Source of the DNA: Bog-159 sp049511415
GTDB taxonomy: Bacteria > Acidobacteriota > Terriglobia > Bryobacterales > Bryobacteraceae
DNA: 64,000 bases
Direction: 5' to 3'
Assembly (NCBI GenBank): GCA_049511415.1
Contig: JBEKYC010000016.1
Span: forward strand, 38,273-102,272
In this document: piece by piece, positions 45,420 through 54,620 of the stretch
How positions within the stretch are numbered: the stretch's first letter is position 1
How the letters are laid out: every line of letters starts with the position of its first letter
Position numbers and translations under genes: made by a program
The notes under the pieces: generated by a model
Database searches by the model: none
Seen by the model: the letters and a program-made list of their open reading frames with translations, nothing else
Told to the model about the DNA's origin: nothing

Positions 45420-47195
45420 ATGCGCCAGTTCCAGGCGAAGCTCATCATCATGATTTCCACCCTGGCCGCCGTCGGATGCGGCTCTCCGCAGCACGATTTC
45501 TCACAGCTCACCGAAGAGTATGTGTATTCGGCCCTATCTTTCTCGCCCGTTACGGCCACCGCTGCCGGCCTGCATCGCTATCAGGGGCAAAATCTGGATG
45601 AGCAGCTTGATGACATGAGTCCGGCCTCCCTGGATCATCAACGCGAGTACTATCAGCGCTTTCGCGAACGGTTGCAGACTCACGTCAAGCCCGACTCCCT
45701 TTCCGCCGAATCGCGCGCCGATTACAACATCATTCAAAACCAGCTGGCTCTGCAGTTGCTCGATCTGGAGGAGACGCAGAGTTATCTCCACAATCCTACT
45801 TTGTACGTGGAATTAACCGGCAACGCACTGTTCGCCCCTTTGACCCTCGAATATGCCCCACTTCCCAGTCGCATTCGCCATATCATCGCGCGCCTGCAGC
45901 GCCTGCCCCTGCTGCTCGATCAGGCCCGCACCAATCTGGTTTCGTCACCCTCGATCTGGACCCAGGTGGCCGCGGAAGAAAATGAAGGCAACATCCAGTT
46001 GGTGGGCAAAACCATCCGCGCCGCGGTTCCCGGCGATCTGCGCCCGGAATACGACCGCGCCGCCCAGTCCGCCCTCGATGCCTTGCACAAGTTTCAGGAC
46101 TTCCTGCATACCAGCCTCGCCGTCCGGGATGAGTTCGACTGGCGTTTAGGGCGCGACCGTTACACCCGTAAGTTCCGCTACAGCCTGGCTTCGGCCGCCG
46201 ATCCCACAGACGTGCTGGAGACCGCGGCGCACAGTCTGCTGGACGTCCGTGCGCGCATGCTGGCCCTGGCCCTGCCCTTGCATCGTACACTTTTCCCCGG
46301 CCACGCCGACCATGAAGACCTGGCTGGTCCGGAGCGCGAGAACCAGGTTATCTCGGAGGTGCTTGACCATATTGCCGATAGCCACTCCACCCGTACTTCC
46401 TACATCGACGACGCCAAAGCCGACCTGGACGAAGCGCGCCAGTTCGTTGCTCAAAAACACCTGGTCACGCTGCCGCAGCGCTCCAACCTGCAGGTCATTC
46501 CCACGCCCGAATTCATGCGCGGAATCTATTCCGTGGGAGGCTTCAATCCGGCGCCCCCGCTCGAGCCCGCATTGGGCGCCTTCTACTGGATCACTCCCAT
46601 TCCAGCCGACTGGGATCGCCCCCGCGCCGACTCCAAGCTGCGCGAGTACAACTTCTACAAACTGAAACTGCTGACTTTGCACGAAGCTATTCCCGGCCAC
46701 TACGTGCAATTTGAATATGCCAACGATATCCAGCCGGCCACGCGCCGCCTCTTGCGCGCCCTCTATGGCAACACGCCCTATATCGAGGGATGGGCACAAT
46801 ATGCCACCGAGGCCGTCTTGGATGCGGGATTCCTGGATAATTCACCCGAATTGCGGCTCACTTTCGCCAAAGAGGAACTGCGCGTGATCGCCAACGCGAT
46901 TCTGGATATCCGCCTGCAAATGCTCAATATGACCGATCAGGAAGCTCTGGAGTTGATGGAACGACAGACGTTTCAAGAGCCTGAGGAGGCTACCGCGAAA
47001 CTGCAGCGCGCCAAGCTGTCGTCCGCCCAGTTGCCCGCGTATTTCGTGGGATGGCGCGGATGGCTGGCGGCGCGCGATAAGTACCAAAAGTCCAAGGGCG
47101 GCCAATTCAATCCGGCTGAGTTTCACGACGCCGCCCTGCAGCAGGGTGCGGTTCCGTTGCCGGAATTGTTGCCTCTGTTGGGACAACATAACTGA
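45420..47195 (+). CDS. DUF885 family lipoprotein
   Basis: A 591-residue lipoprotein; signal MRQFQAKLIIMISTLAAVGC has the lipobox AVGC (Cys20). The DUF885 domain follows, with signature TLHEAIPGHYVQFEYAND (HExxxxH-type metal site near 422-432), EGWAQYATEAV and WFGW-like end (YFVGWRGWLAAR). Members are presumed metallopeptidases. It is anchored in the envelope. The gene is followed by lepB 47 bp later. No close operon partner other than the small membrane protein upstream. Confidence 0.9.
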   Translation: MRQFQAKLIIMISTLAAVGCGSPQHDFSQLTEEYVYSALSFSPVTATAAGLHRYQGQNLDEQLDDMSPASLDHQREYYQRFRERLQTHVKPDSLSAESRADYNIIQNQLALQLLDLEETQSYLHNPTLYVELTGNALFAPLTLEYAPLPSRIRHIIARLQRLPLLLDQARTNLVSSPSIWTQVAAEENEGNIQLVGKTIRAAVPGDLRPEYDRAAQSALDALHKFQDFLHTSLAVRDEFDWRLGRDRYTRKFRYSLASAADPTDVLETAAHSLLDVRARMLALALPLHRTLFPGHADHEDLAGPERENQVISEVLDHIADSHSTRTSYIDDAKADLDEARQFVAQKHLVTLPQRSNLQVIPTPEFMRGIYSVGGFNPAPPLEPALGAFYWITPIPADWDRPRADSKLREYNFYKLKLLTLHEAIPGHYVQFEYANDIQPATRRLLRALYGNTPYIEGWAQYATEAVLDAGFLDNSPELRLTFAKEELRVIANAILDIRLQMLNMTDQEALELMERQTFQEPEEATAKLQRAKLSSAQLPAYFVGWRGWLAARDKYQKSKGGQFNPAEFHDAALQQGAVPLPELLPLLGQHN

Positions 47196-47242
47196 GCACC
47201 CGCGGCCGTCTGTTTTATAATTAAGCCATAGAGGGGAACAGT

Positions 47243-47800
47243 TTGCACGGCATTCCAGACGATCCGCCGAGCCGCCGACCAAGCGGCTTCAATCCGATTT
47301 CCTGGATACGGGACTTGGCGTTGTCCGTGCTCATTGCCATCGTCCTGATCGTTTTCATCTATCAACCCGTGAAGGTTGAAGGCACCAGCATGATGCCGGC
47401 TTTAGAAGATCAGGAACGTATCTTTATTAACAAATTCACCTACCGTTTCGGCACCGGAGCGATCGAGCGTGGCGATATGGTGGTGTTCTGGTTTCCTCTG
47501 GATACTTCAAAGTCATACATCAAGCGTGTAATCGGACTTCCCGGTGATGTGGTGGAAATCGATCACGGGATCGTGATCTTGAATGGCCGCCCCTTGCCTG
47601 AAGACTATGTCCCGATGAACTACCGCGACGCGATGTCATGCCCGCCTCGGCAGATACCACCGGATTCTTATTACGTCTTGGGAGATCACCGCAGCTCGTC
47701 GAACGACAGCCGCTCGTGGGGGTTGGTGCCGAAGGCAAAAATCTACGGAAAAGCAGTATTTGTTTATTGGCCGCTGGATAAAATGGGCCGGGTTCGATAA
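47243..47800 (+). CDS. lepB: Signal peptidase I
   Basis: A 185-residue type I signal peptidase, which cleaves secretory signal peptides at the outer face of the inner membrane. One membrane helix (LALSVLIAIVLIVFIYQPVK) precedes the catalytic EGTSMMPAL (Ser49). The Lys is in SYIKRVIGLPGD (Lys94), and the last motif is YYVLGDHRSSSNDSRSWG. The start codon is TTG 47243 with GAGGGGAA upstream. Short for the family but typical of Gram-negative non-proteobacteria. It serves the many secreted proteins in the region. Confidence 0.95.
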   Translation: MHGIPDDPPSRRPSGFNPISWIRDLALSVLIAIVLIVFIYQPVKVEGTSMMPALEDQERIFINKFTYRFGTGAIERGDMVVFWFPLDTSKSYIKRVIGLPGDVVEIDHGIVILNGRPLPEDYVPMNYRDAMSCPPRQIPPDSYYVLGDHRSSSNDSRSWGLVPKAKIYGKAVFVYWPLDKMGRVR

Positions 47801-47913
47801 CTAAATTCTTTCTGTTGACGTTAGTAAACCGGGGATATCCGTATGTAGAAAATCCCAGGTAAAAAGTACCATTGCGCGGTCGAACGGAGAAAAATGCGCG
47901 GTCAATAGTGCAC

Positions 47914-48165
47914 TTACGCGGCCGAAGCTGCCGCAAAGGCGTGGGCCTGTTGCATGCGATCGGCGGCTTTGCGTTCCGCCCAATACTTACGCATTCTTTC
48001 CGATACTTGCCGCCGCTCCTGCGGACTCATGAACTTACGTCCCCGCCGCGAAGCGCTCACAGGAATCGATAGCGGATTCTCCGCCAATTGCTCGAGAGAA
48101 GCGATCACTTTATCCAGCCGGATCTTCTCTTCGTAAAGTTCCGAAAGCGTCTTGCTTAAATCCAT
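47914..48165 (-). CDS. Small hypothetical coiled-coil protein
   Basis: An 83-residue protein. Residues about 1-30 form a helix (DLSKTLSELYEEKIRLDKVI); after a Pro/Ser stretch there is an Arg-rich motif (ASRRGRKFMSPQERRQVSER), which resembles AT-hook- or HTH-like basic segments seen in small acidobacterial proteins. No recognised family. Single gene, with no close operon partner. Confidence 0.6.
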   Translation of the reverse strand: MDLSKTLSELYEEKIRLDKVIASLEQLAENPLSIPVSASRRGRKFMSPQERRQVSERMRKYWAERKAADRMQQAHAFAAASAA

Positions 48166-48208
48166 GCCTGTTTCTTAGCAATCGGCCTGCCGTGCGGGTA
48201 AGTTTCCA

Positions 48209-48427
48209 TCATTTCCGGAACAGCCAGAGTACCAACGATAGAACCACGCTGAGGAGGAGGCAGGTAACTACCGGAAAATAGAACGTGGAGTGCTTGCCGC
48301 GAACGTAAATGTCGCCCGGCAGCCTTCCGATGCGCGCCGGCAACTTTCCGCCAAGTGTATTAATAAGTCCCAAAACGACCAGAAACACACCGGCGGGGAT
48401 TAGCATCCGGCCGAAACCGTCGCTCAT
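48209..48427 (-). CDS. DUF2905 family small membrane protein
   Basis: A 72-residue protein with two membrane segments (LIPAGVFLVVLGLINTLGGK, TFYFPVVTCLLLSVVLSLVL) and the conserved middle LPGDIYVRGKH. The family (DUF2905) has two helices linked by this motif. The start at 48427 is the Met at the domain start; the longer frame to 48493 runs into the next gene. Function unknown. It lies just downstream of the mutase genes. Confidence 0.8.
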   Translation of the reverse strand: MSDGFGRMLIPAGVFLVVLGLINTLGGKLPARIGRLPGDIYVRGKHSTFYFPVVTCLLLSVVLSLVLWLFRK

Positions 48428-48434
48428 ACGACCA

Positions 48435-48848
48435 TTATGAACGGAACGTGCCGGCCGGTGTGACCGACTTGCGGATGAAATCGACAATCGCATCCAGCGA
48501 TGCGCCTGGCTGAAACACGGCTGCCACGCCCTGCTGCTTCAGCGCTTCGGCGTCCTCATCGGGCACGATGCCACCCACGATCACTTTTACATCCAGCATG
48601 TCGTTCTGCCGCAGCAGTTCCATCACGCGCGGCACGATGGCGTTGTGCGCGCCCGAAAGGATCGACAGGCCGATCACTTGCACATCCTCTTGCAACGCGG
48701 CATTCACGATCATCTCGGGCGTTTGCCGCAGGCCGGTATAGATAACCTCCATTCCGGCATCGCGTAGCGCGCGGGCGATCACTTTGGCCCCGCGGTCGTG
48801 GCCGTCCAGTCCGGGTTTCGCCACCAGCACTCGAATGGGTGGATGCAT
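48435..48848 (-). CDS. Methylmalonyl-CoA mutase, B12-binding subunit
   Basis: A 137-residue cobalamin-binding protein that supplies the B12 domain of a split methylmalonyl-CoA mutase. The cobalamin motif KPGLDGHDRGAKVIARAL (His is the lower axial ligand, DxHxxG) and GLSILSGAHN then VIVGGIVPDEDAEALKQQG match the domain. The start at 48848 overlaps the stop of the large-subunit gene by one base (TGATG), so the two are translated as a unit. The frame upstream to 48902 is not used. Confidence 0.92.
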   Translation of the reverse strand: MHPPIRVLVAKPGLDGHDRGAKVIARALRDAGMEVIYTGLRQTPEMIVNAALQEDVQVIGLSILSGAHNAIVPRVMELLRQNDMLDVKVIVGGIVPDEDAEALKQQGVAAVFQPGASLDAIVDFIRKSVTPAGTFRS

Positions 48849-50419
48849 CAGATGTGCGCCGTCTCCTGATAGGAACCAAACACCTCGCGCAGCGCATCGC
48901 ATATCTCGCCCAGCGTGGCGTATGCGCGCACCGCATCCAAAATGAACGGCATCGTGTTTTCGGTTCCTTCGGCGGCCCGCCGCAGCGCGTCCAGTGCTTT
49001 GCGCACTGGCGTGGAATCGCGCCGCGCGCGCAACGCCGCCAGTTTCTCCTCCTGGTGCTGCTGAGCCGATTGGTCGATGTGCAGCAGGTCCAGCGGCTGC
49101 CCTTCGGACTGGAACGCGTTGACGCCCACCACCAGCTTCTCCTTGGACTCCACCGCCCGCTGGTATTGGTAGCTGGCGTTGGCGATCTCGCTCTGCGGGA
49201 AGCCCTTCTCGATGGCGGCGATCATCCCGCCCATCTCATCGATTTGGCGGAAGTAGTCCTCAGCGGCGTGCTCGGTATCGAGCGTCAGGCGTTCCACGAA
49301 ATAGCTGCCGCCCAGCGGATCGGGCGTGTTCGTGACGCCGCTCTCGTGCGCCAGAATCTGCTGCGTGCGCAGCGCAATCGTGACCGCTTGTTCGCTCGGC
49401 AGCGCATACGCTTCGTCGAGCGAATTGGTGTGCAGCGATTGCGTGCCTCCCAGCACCGCCGCCAGCGCCTGCACGGCCGTGCGCACCACGTTATTATAGG
49501 GCTGCTGCCAGGTGAGCGAGCAGCCCGCCGTCTGCGAGTGGAAACGCAGTTTTAGGCTGCGCTCGTCCTTGGCGCCGAAGCGTTCGCGCATGGCGTGCGC
49601 CCACAGCTTTCGGGCCGCACGGTACTTGGCGATCTCTTCGAAGAAGTCACTGTGCGCGTTGAAGAAGAAGCTGAGGCGCGGCGCGAATTCGTCGATTCCG
49701 AGGCCGCGCTCGAGCGCCCACTCCACGTACTCGATGCCGTCCCGCAGCGTGAAAGCCAGTTCCTGTACGGCGGTCGATCCCGCTTCTCGGATGTGATAGC
49801 CGCTGATCGAAATCGGATTGAATCGGGGCGTATGCCGCGCGCCGAATTCGATGGTGTCGGTGACTAAGCGCATCGAAGGCCGCGGCGGGAAAATGTATTC
49901 CTTCTGCGCGATGTATTCCTTCAGAATGTCGTTCTGCAGCGTGCCGGAAACCACCTTCCAATCGACGCCCTGCTGCTCGGCGACCGCCAAATACATGGCC
50001 CACAACACCGCCGCCGGCGAGTTGATGGTCATGGAAACAGTGACATCCCCCAACGGAATGCCGCGGAACAGAATCTCCATGTCTTCGAGCGACGAAATGG
50101 AGGCGCCGCACTTGCCGACCTCGCCTTCAGCCAGCGCGTGATCGGCGTCGTAGCCCATCAGCGTCGGCAGATCGAAAGCCACCGAAAGGCCGGTCTGGCC
50201 CTGCTGCAGCAGGTAGTGATAGCGGCGATTCGTCTCCTCCGGAGTGGCGAAGCCGGAGAACTGCCGCATGGTCCACAGCCGCCCGCGGTACATGGTTTCG
50301 TGGATGCCGCGTGTGTAAGGAAACTCACCGGGCGCGGGAAGGTCGAATTGCTCCGGACCGTAAAGCGGCTCAATAGGCACCCCGCTGATGGTGGTGTACT
50401 GCTTCTCGGCGACAGCCAT
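48848..50419 (-). CDS. Methylmalonyl-CoA mutase, large (substrate-binding) subunit
   Basis: A TIM-barrel mutase subunit of about 523 residues that interconverts (R)-methylmalonyl-CoA and succinyl-CoA with the separate B12 subunit. YTRGIHETMYRGRLWTMRQF near the start and SVAFDLPTLMGYDADHALAE, ITINSPAA-like MTINSPAAVLWAMYLAVAEQ, FNPISISGYHIREAGSTAVQ and GGTQSLHTNSLDEAYALPSE are family signatures. The GTG at 50425 would add two residues; ATG 50419 is preferred. Used in propionate or branched-chain catabolism. No MeaB or epimerase gene is in the window. Confidence 0.95.
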   Translation of the reverse strand: MAVAEKQYTTISGVPIEPLYGPEQFDLPAPGEFPYTRGIHETMYRGRLWTMRQFSGFATPEETNRRYHYLLQQGQTGLSVAFDLPTLMGYDADHALAEGEVGKCGASISSLEDMEILFRGIPLGDVTVSMTINSPAAVLWAMYLAVAEQQGVDWKVVSGTLQNDILKEYIAQKEYIFPPRPSMRLVTDTIEFGARHTPRFNPISISGYHIREAGSTAVQELAFTLRDGIEYVEWALERGLGIDEFAPRLSFFFNAHSDFFEEIAKYRAARKLWAHAMRERFGAKDERSLKLRFHSQTAGCSLTWQQPYNNVVRTAVQALAAVLGGTQSLHTNSLDEAYALPSEQAVTIALRTQQILAHESGVTNTPDPLGGSYFVERLTLDTEHAAEDYFRQIDEMGGMIAAIEKGFPQSEIANASYQYQRAVESKEKLVVGVNAFQSEGQPLDLLHIDQSAQQHQEEKLAALRARRDSTPVRKALDALRRAAEGTENTMPFILDAVRAYATLGEICDALREVFGSYQETAHI

Positions 50420-50444
50420 GTCCACATTCTACCGAATGATGGGT

Positions 50445-50478
50445 GCGGACTTCGGTCCGCGCGGGGCTTTAGCCCCGC
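50445..50478. repeat. Two perfect tandem hairpins (REP-like)
   Basis: GCGGAC-TTCG-GTCCGC (50445-50460) is followed directly by GCGGGGC-TTTA-GCCCCGC (50461-50478). Both arms are perfect, and the pair resembles dispersed REP-type elements. It lies 20 bp upstream of the mutase start. No other copy in this window was noticed. Confidence 0.55.
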
Positions 50479-50907
50479 CCCCGAAGCGATCCCGGGCTAC
50501 AGGTCACCTGCAGACCAGCGGCACTTCCGTGATAATGAAGCAGAAAATCTTGTTTTCTTGCCGCACTCGCACTAAAGTGTGGCTTCTCGCGCTGACAGTG
50601 AGGAGAAACAGACCCGCCAAGTTTATTGCGCACAGCAGGACAGCTCTATCGATCGCGATGCAGTACCGTTGGAAGCCGGGTGCGCGATACACAAATTTGA
50701 GGGACGTTCGACACCTGCCCCGCCTTTGGCCTTTGGACATTGAGTAGAAGAATTATTCCTTCGAGCGTCATCTCGAAGCGGCCCGAGATTTTGAGCCCAT
50801 GATGACCGTTGCACGCGACTGTCGAACGTCCATGCCCTCGCGAGACGCGCTGTTACCTTGGCGCTCTACCTACCTGGTGCATCATACTAGGCTCGCATGG
50901 CCAAGAG
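50479..50907. other. Decayed intergenic stretch
   Basis: About 430 bp with no supported gene. It contains a perfect 12-base inverted repeat, GGACGTTCGACA at 50702-50713 and TGTCGAACGTCC at 50820-50831. The sequence is less GC-rich and low in coding character, and leads into an IS21 remnant. It is probably a relic of insertions. Confidence 0.4.
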
Positions 50908-51300
50908 ACCGATCTCATCAAGGGCACCCTCCAGCCGCGGTTCTTTGCCTTCGCCCACGAATTCGGTTTCATACCGCGCGCCTGTAATCAGGCAGCGGGT
51001 TGGGAGAAAGGCAAAGTCGAGCGTGGCGGTATCGGCTATGTTCGGCAGAATTTCTGGCCCTTGCGCACCTTCACCGATCTCGACGATTTCAATCGCCAGT
51101 CCCGTCAATGGCTCGCCGTGATCGCCAACCTACGCCAGCACAGCGAAACACGGCAACGCCCGGTGGATCGTTTTTCAAGCCAAAGCCTGCGGCCCTTGCC
51201 CCGTCTGTTGCCGGACTACCGCGATGCCGCCGACGTGCTGGTGCACAAGGATATCCGCATTTACTTCGACGGCAACCGCTACTGTGCGCCGCCCTCGCCG
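50908..51300 (+). pseudogene. IS21-type transposase (IstA) fragment
   Basis: A fragment in one frame: FFAFAHEFGFIPRACNQAAG, KGKVERGGIGYVRQNFWPLR, FTDLDDFNRQSRQWLAVIAN, RQRPVDRF, then HKDIRIYFDGNRYCAPP. These are the C-terminal part of the IstA integrase core and its downstream domain (the KGKVE motif carries the catalytic Glu). The upstream catalytic Asp part and the N-terminal HTH are missing, and the frame breaks after about 51300. No istB gene follows. This is a truncated, inactive IS relic. Confidence 0.78.
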
Positions 51301-51539
51301 CCCGCCCGCCGCAACGCCGCTGAGAACGCAGGCAACGCCACCGTCGAGTTCTCGCCGGAGGCCGCTACGTCATTTTCAAGCCCAAGAACGAAACCAGCCG
51401 CCCCAGTCGCCTGGGACTTCGACGATCAGAAGGAAGTAGCCTTCAAAGGACACTTAAAACAGATTCGCTGGGCCGCCGACGTCTTCGCCGCCCCGGACCG
51501 CTTGTTAATGACTTACGACCGAAACGGTCTGTCGGGCTC

Positions 51540-51974
51540 CGGGCCGGCTCAACGCCGAAGGCTCGGCCAAAGATTTTGGCGCGTTCCTCAACGATGTCAT
51601 CGGGCTGCTGGACTACGGCGAGATCGCATACAGCCACGAAGCGCGGCTGGGCGCTGTGGATACAGTCTCCTACAGTTTCCGCGTCGCCGCCGAAGACTCA
51701 CACTGGACATTGCGCGAGAGAGCGCAAACCATTCACGCCGCGTTATGCGGGAGATATCCGGTTTGAACTGGTACGCATCGCCGTGCGAGCAATTGAAATG
51801 CCCCAGTCATTCCCGTGGGACCAGATCGCATTAACCGTAGACTATGATTCTATGGAACTAAGTGGGATGACGTACTTAGTTGTCAAGCACACAGTTCAGT
51901 CGGCCTGCCGCCGGCATACTACTTCATGCACCCTGAATGACATTGACTTTACGGACTACCGGAAAGGAAAGTAG
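51540..51974 (+). pseudogene. Broken 3' part of an acidobacterial hypothetical protein gene
   Basis: Two joined frames carry one reading: GRLNAEGSAKDFGAFLNDVI, LLDYGEIAYSHEARLGAVDT, SYSFRVAAEDSHWTL in the first frame, then after a frameshift near 51725, FTPRYAGDIRFELVRIAVRA, QIALTVDYDSMELSGMTYLV and DIDFTDYRKGK. The end (DYDxMExxGxxYLxx then F-x-DYRK) matches a type of C-terminal domain common in acidobacterial secreted proteins. The 5' part was lost, evidently through events linked to the adjacent IS21 remnant. Assignment is by pattern only. Confidence 0.5.
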
Positions 51975-52062
51975 GAAACTCCGGCGACGTGGCCGGGCCC
52001 TTGAAGTCACCCCGCACGCAACCGAGCGTGCCTTGCGGCCGGGGTGGACGGCCGGCAGTTGC

Positions 52063-52515
52063 TTAGTAGCCTGCCGCCGCGGTCACAACGACAGTGGTCG
52101 CCGGATCGGCACTGGCGCGCAGAGCCTTCCCCTTGACCGACTTGGTCACGCCAAACGTGAAGGATTCGCCGAGCAGTCCGGCATCAAACGCGCGCACCAC
52201 GTGCGTGCCCTGAATATCGGCAATCTCGAGCACATTGCGTCCTGACTCGCGCTCCGGCCGGGCGATCGCCAGAAAATCCAGCTTTACGCCTTCGCCAACG
52301 ACATGGATAACCGGTACGTTCGCGATGTCGCGCACTTCCGTGCTCATCCAGATTGTGTACTCACCGGGTTGCAACAGCGTATCGCCCCAGTAAACCGCGG
52401 CAGGCAATTCGAAGCTGCCCTTCAGTACCGGTTCCGCTTTTGCGGGCACTGCGGTGAAACCAAACGCCAGAAGCATCAGCGCCAGCCCGGTCATCAAGTA
52501 TTTGCGTCCGTTCAT
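52063..52515 (-). CDS. Hypothetical secreted protein, copy 1 of a related pair
   Basis: A 150-residue secreted protein with a signal peptide (about 1-27, LMTGLALMLLAFGFTAVPAKA). The mature part starts VLKGSFELPAAVYWGDTLLQ then PGEYTIWM, which resembles the start of the protein at 54058-54489 (KGTFDLPENAYWGNTLLPAG QY). Residual parts have beta-strand character and a middle with LEIADIQGTHVVRAFDA. Strong ribosome site AGAGGAGA. Role unknown; it may be an envelope component whose expression is controlled by the winged-helix/TPR protein it flanks. Confidence 0.72.
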   Translation of the reverse strand: MNGRKYLMTGLALMLLAFGFTAVPAKAEPVLKGSFELPAAVYWGDTLLQPGEYTIWMSTEVRDIANVPVIHVVGEGVKLDFLAIARPERESGRNVLEIADIQGTHVVRAFDAGLLGESFTFGVTKSVKGKALRASADPATTVVVTAAAGY

Positions 52516-52679
52516 GGTGGTTCTCCTCTTTATTTTGAAATAGTCCTCAACGGTTGAAGCCTTTGAGGGTTTTGTTTCGTCTATGAGAAGAGATGGAAGA
52601 AGCGGGGGATTGGTTCATCAGCAGGCGGTCAATTGTTTGTGGTCTTGTAACCAGCGGATTTGAAAGGGCTTAATCGATC

Positions 52680-54050
52680 ATGTCATTTCCCGCGGCAAAA
52701 TCCATAAGCGTCGGCTCCAAGCTGCGCTTCGGCCCCTACGAAGTAGACTTCGGAAATCAAGAACTGCGCAAGCACGGACTCCGCATCAAACTGCAGCGCA
52801 AACCCTTCCGTATTCTCGAATTGTTGTTGCACACGCCAGGGCAATTGGTCATGCGCAACGATCTCGCCGAACAACTCTGGCCTGGCTTGCACGTGAGCTT
52901 CGATCGCAGCTTGAATACCGCGGTGAACGCGCTACGTCGCGCGTTGGGCGATACTTCGCGCACTCCGCGCTTCATCGAAACTCGCACGGGACTGGGCTAT
53001 CGCTTCATCGCGCCCGTGGAATTGTTTGGTGGATCGCCCGTTGCGCCCGCGGCAGCCGCGACCGGTATCCAACTCGTGCCGCTGAGTGCTCCCGCCGCGG
53101 AGGCGCGCCAGGATTGCCTCAAGGGCCGATACTTCTGCCTCAAGTTAACCGAAGATGACTTGCATCGCGCCGTCGCGCATTTCAATGCCGCCCTGTCGCG
53201 CGATCCGCAATGCGCCTTCGCCTACGCGGGTCTGGCCGATGCTTACGCTTACTCCGCGTTGCTGAACATGGCGCCCTCCGCCGAGATTTATCCGCGCGCG
53301 AAAGACATGGCCGTGCGCGCGGTGAATGCGCAGCAGGATCTGGGTGAGGCGCATGCCGCGCTGGCAACCGTGAAGAGACTGTTCGAATGGGACTGGGCGG
53401 GTGCCGAGGCTGAGTACCTCACGGCCTTGCTGTTAAGTTCCGGAGCGGCCACCATTCATCTGGCTTATGGCATGCACCTGGCGGCGTTGAACAAATCCGA
53501 AGAAGCCCTGCGGGAATTTCAACGGGCCGAAGAATTGGATCCGTTGTCGCCTCTGGTCAACGTTGGCGTGTCTTGGGGCTTGTATGTTGCGCGCGATTTT
53601 CAGGCAGCTTCCGAGCAAGCCTGGAAAGTGCTGGCCATGGAGCCTAAGTTCGGCGCCGCGCAACATACTCTGGGGCTGGCATACGCGCAGATGGGATTGC
53701 CGGAAGAAGCCATCGTGGAACTTTCCAACGCCCGCATCTGCGCCGGAGACCAGCCTGCGATCATAGCATCTCTGGCGTACGCCTATGCCGCGGCGGAGCG
53801 CACCGGCGAGGCCGCCGCGACGCTGCGCGAGTTGGAGGACTTGGCCGGACGCCGGCATGTGTCGCCCTGTTGGTTCGCCCTGGTGCACGCCGGCTTGGGT
53901 CACACCGAACGCGCGATGGAATGGCTCGATCAGGCGTATCGGGAAAAGGATGCGTGGCTGACCTGGTTGAAGGTCGAGCCACGCTTCGATGCCCTGCGTC
54001 CCCTGCCGGCATTCCAGGCATTGTTAGGCAAGATCGGCCTCGCAGGCTGA
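52680..54050 (+). CDS. Winged-helix (OmpR/CadC type) regulator fused to TPRs
   Basis: A 456-residue protein. The N-terminal trans_reg_C domain (about 14-108) has LRFGPYEVDFGNQELRKHGL, LQRKPFRILELLLHTPGQLV, RSLNTAVNALRRALGDTSRT and TRTGLGYRFIAPVELFG, a textbook OmpR-type winged helix. The rest is TPR-like helices (HFNAALSRDPQCAFAYAGLA, FQRAEELDPLSPLVNVGVSW). No membrane helix is evident, so it is a soluble one-component regulator rather than a CadC sensor. It sits between two related small secreted-protein genes, both reading away from or toward it, and is a candidate controller of them. Confidence 0.87.
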   Translation: MSFPAAKSISVGSKLRFGPYEVDFGNQELRKHGLRIKLQRKPFRILELLLHTPGQLVMRNDLAEQLWPGLHVSFDRSLNTAVNALRRALGDTSRTPRFIETRTGLGYRFIAPVELFGGSPVAPAAAATGIQLVPLSAPAAEARQDCLKGRYFCLKLTEDDLHRAVAHFNAALSRDPQCAFAYAGLADAYAYSALLNMAPSAEIYPRAKDMAVRAVNAQQDLGEAHAALATVKRLFEWDWAGAEAEYLTALLLSSGAATIHLAYGMHLAALNKSEEALREFQRAEELDPLSPLVNVGVSWGLYVARDFQAASEQAWKVLAMEPKFGAAQHTLGLAYAQMGLPEEAIVELSNARICAGDQPAIIASLAYAYAAAERTGEAAATLRELEDLAGRRHVSPCWFALVHAGLGHTERAMEWLDQAYREKDAWLTWLKVEPRFDALRPLPAFQALLGKIGLAG

Positions 54051-54057
54051 GATTCGA

Positions 54058-54489
54058 TCAGAATCCCGACACCGGCACAGTTCGCCACGCGTTGGAGCTT
54101 TCGGTTTCCACCCGGTTACGCACCGCCTTGGATACGGCAAACCGGAATGAGATTCCGGTCACCCGGGTATCCAATTCCCGAACCACGTACATGCCATTGA
54201 CTTCCTCCAGTTTGAGACAGTTGATTCCGTGCGCTTCCGGACCACCCGCCGGACCCAGCACCATGGCATTCACATCGCTGCCTTGCAACCGGATCAGACT
54301 CGTGCCGGTCGGCTGTTGGATAACCGAGAAGGCATACTGGCCTGCCGGCAAAAGAGTGTTGCCCCAGTAAGCATTCTCAGGCAGATCGAAGGTTCCCTTA
54401 AATACCGTATTAGCGCTCGCCACCGCAGCCGTCGAGGCGAGGATGGTTACAAGCGCTAGGTTCATTGCGTATCGTCTTACTAAGTTCAT
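54058..54489 (-). CDS. Hypothetical secreted protein, copy 2 of a related pair
   Basis: A 143-residue secreted protein with a signal peptide (about 1-26). After cleavage it reads VFKGTFDLPENAYWGNTLLP, parallel to the mature start of the protein at 52063-52515; beyond that, YAFSVIQQPTGTSLIRLQGS and VNGMYVVRELD parallel the partner less closely. I regard the two as paralogs. A GGAAAGG ribosome site precedes the ATG. It is convergent with the winged-helix/TPR gene. Role unknown. Confidence 0.72.
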   Translation of the reverse strand: MNLVRRYAMNLALVTILASTAAVASANTVFKGTFDLPENAYWGNTLLPAGQYAFSVIQQPTGTSLIRLQGSDVNAMVLGPAGGPEAHGINCLKLEEVNGMYVVRELDTRVTGISFRFAVSKAVRNRVETESSNAWRTVPVSGF

Positions 54490-54620
54490 AATATTTACCT
54501 TTCCAGTCGGTAACGTGCGGATTTACATCCGTGCCTACCGGCTAAGACGATTGGAAGCGCCGGCGGTATGTCACCCGAGTCTCAATAATTTGTAAACTGA
54601 ATATCCGGGAGAAAAAAGTG

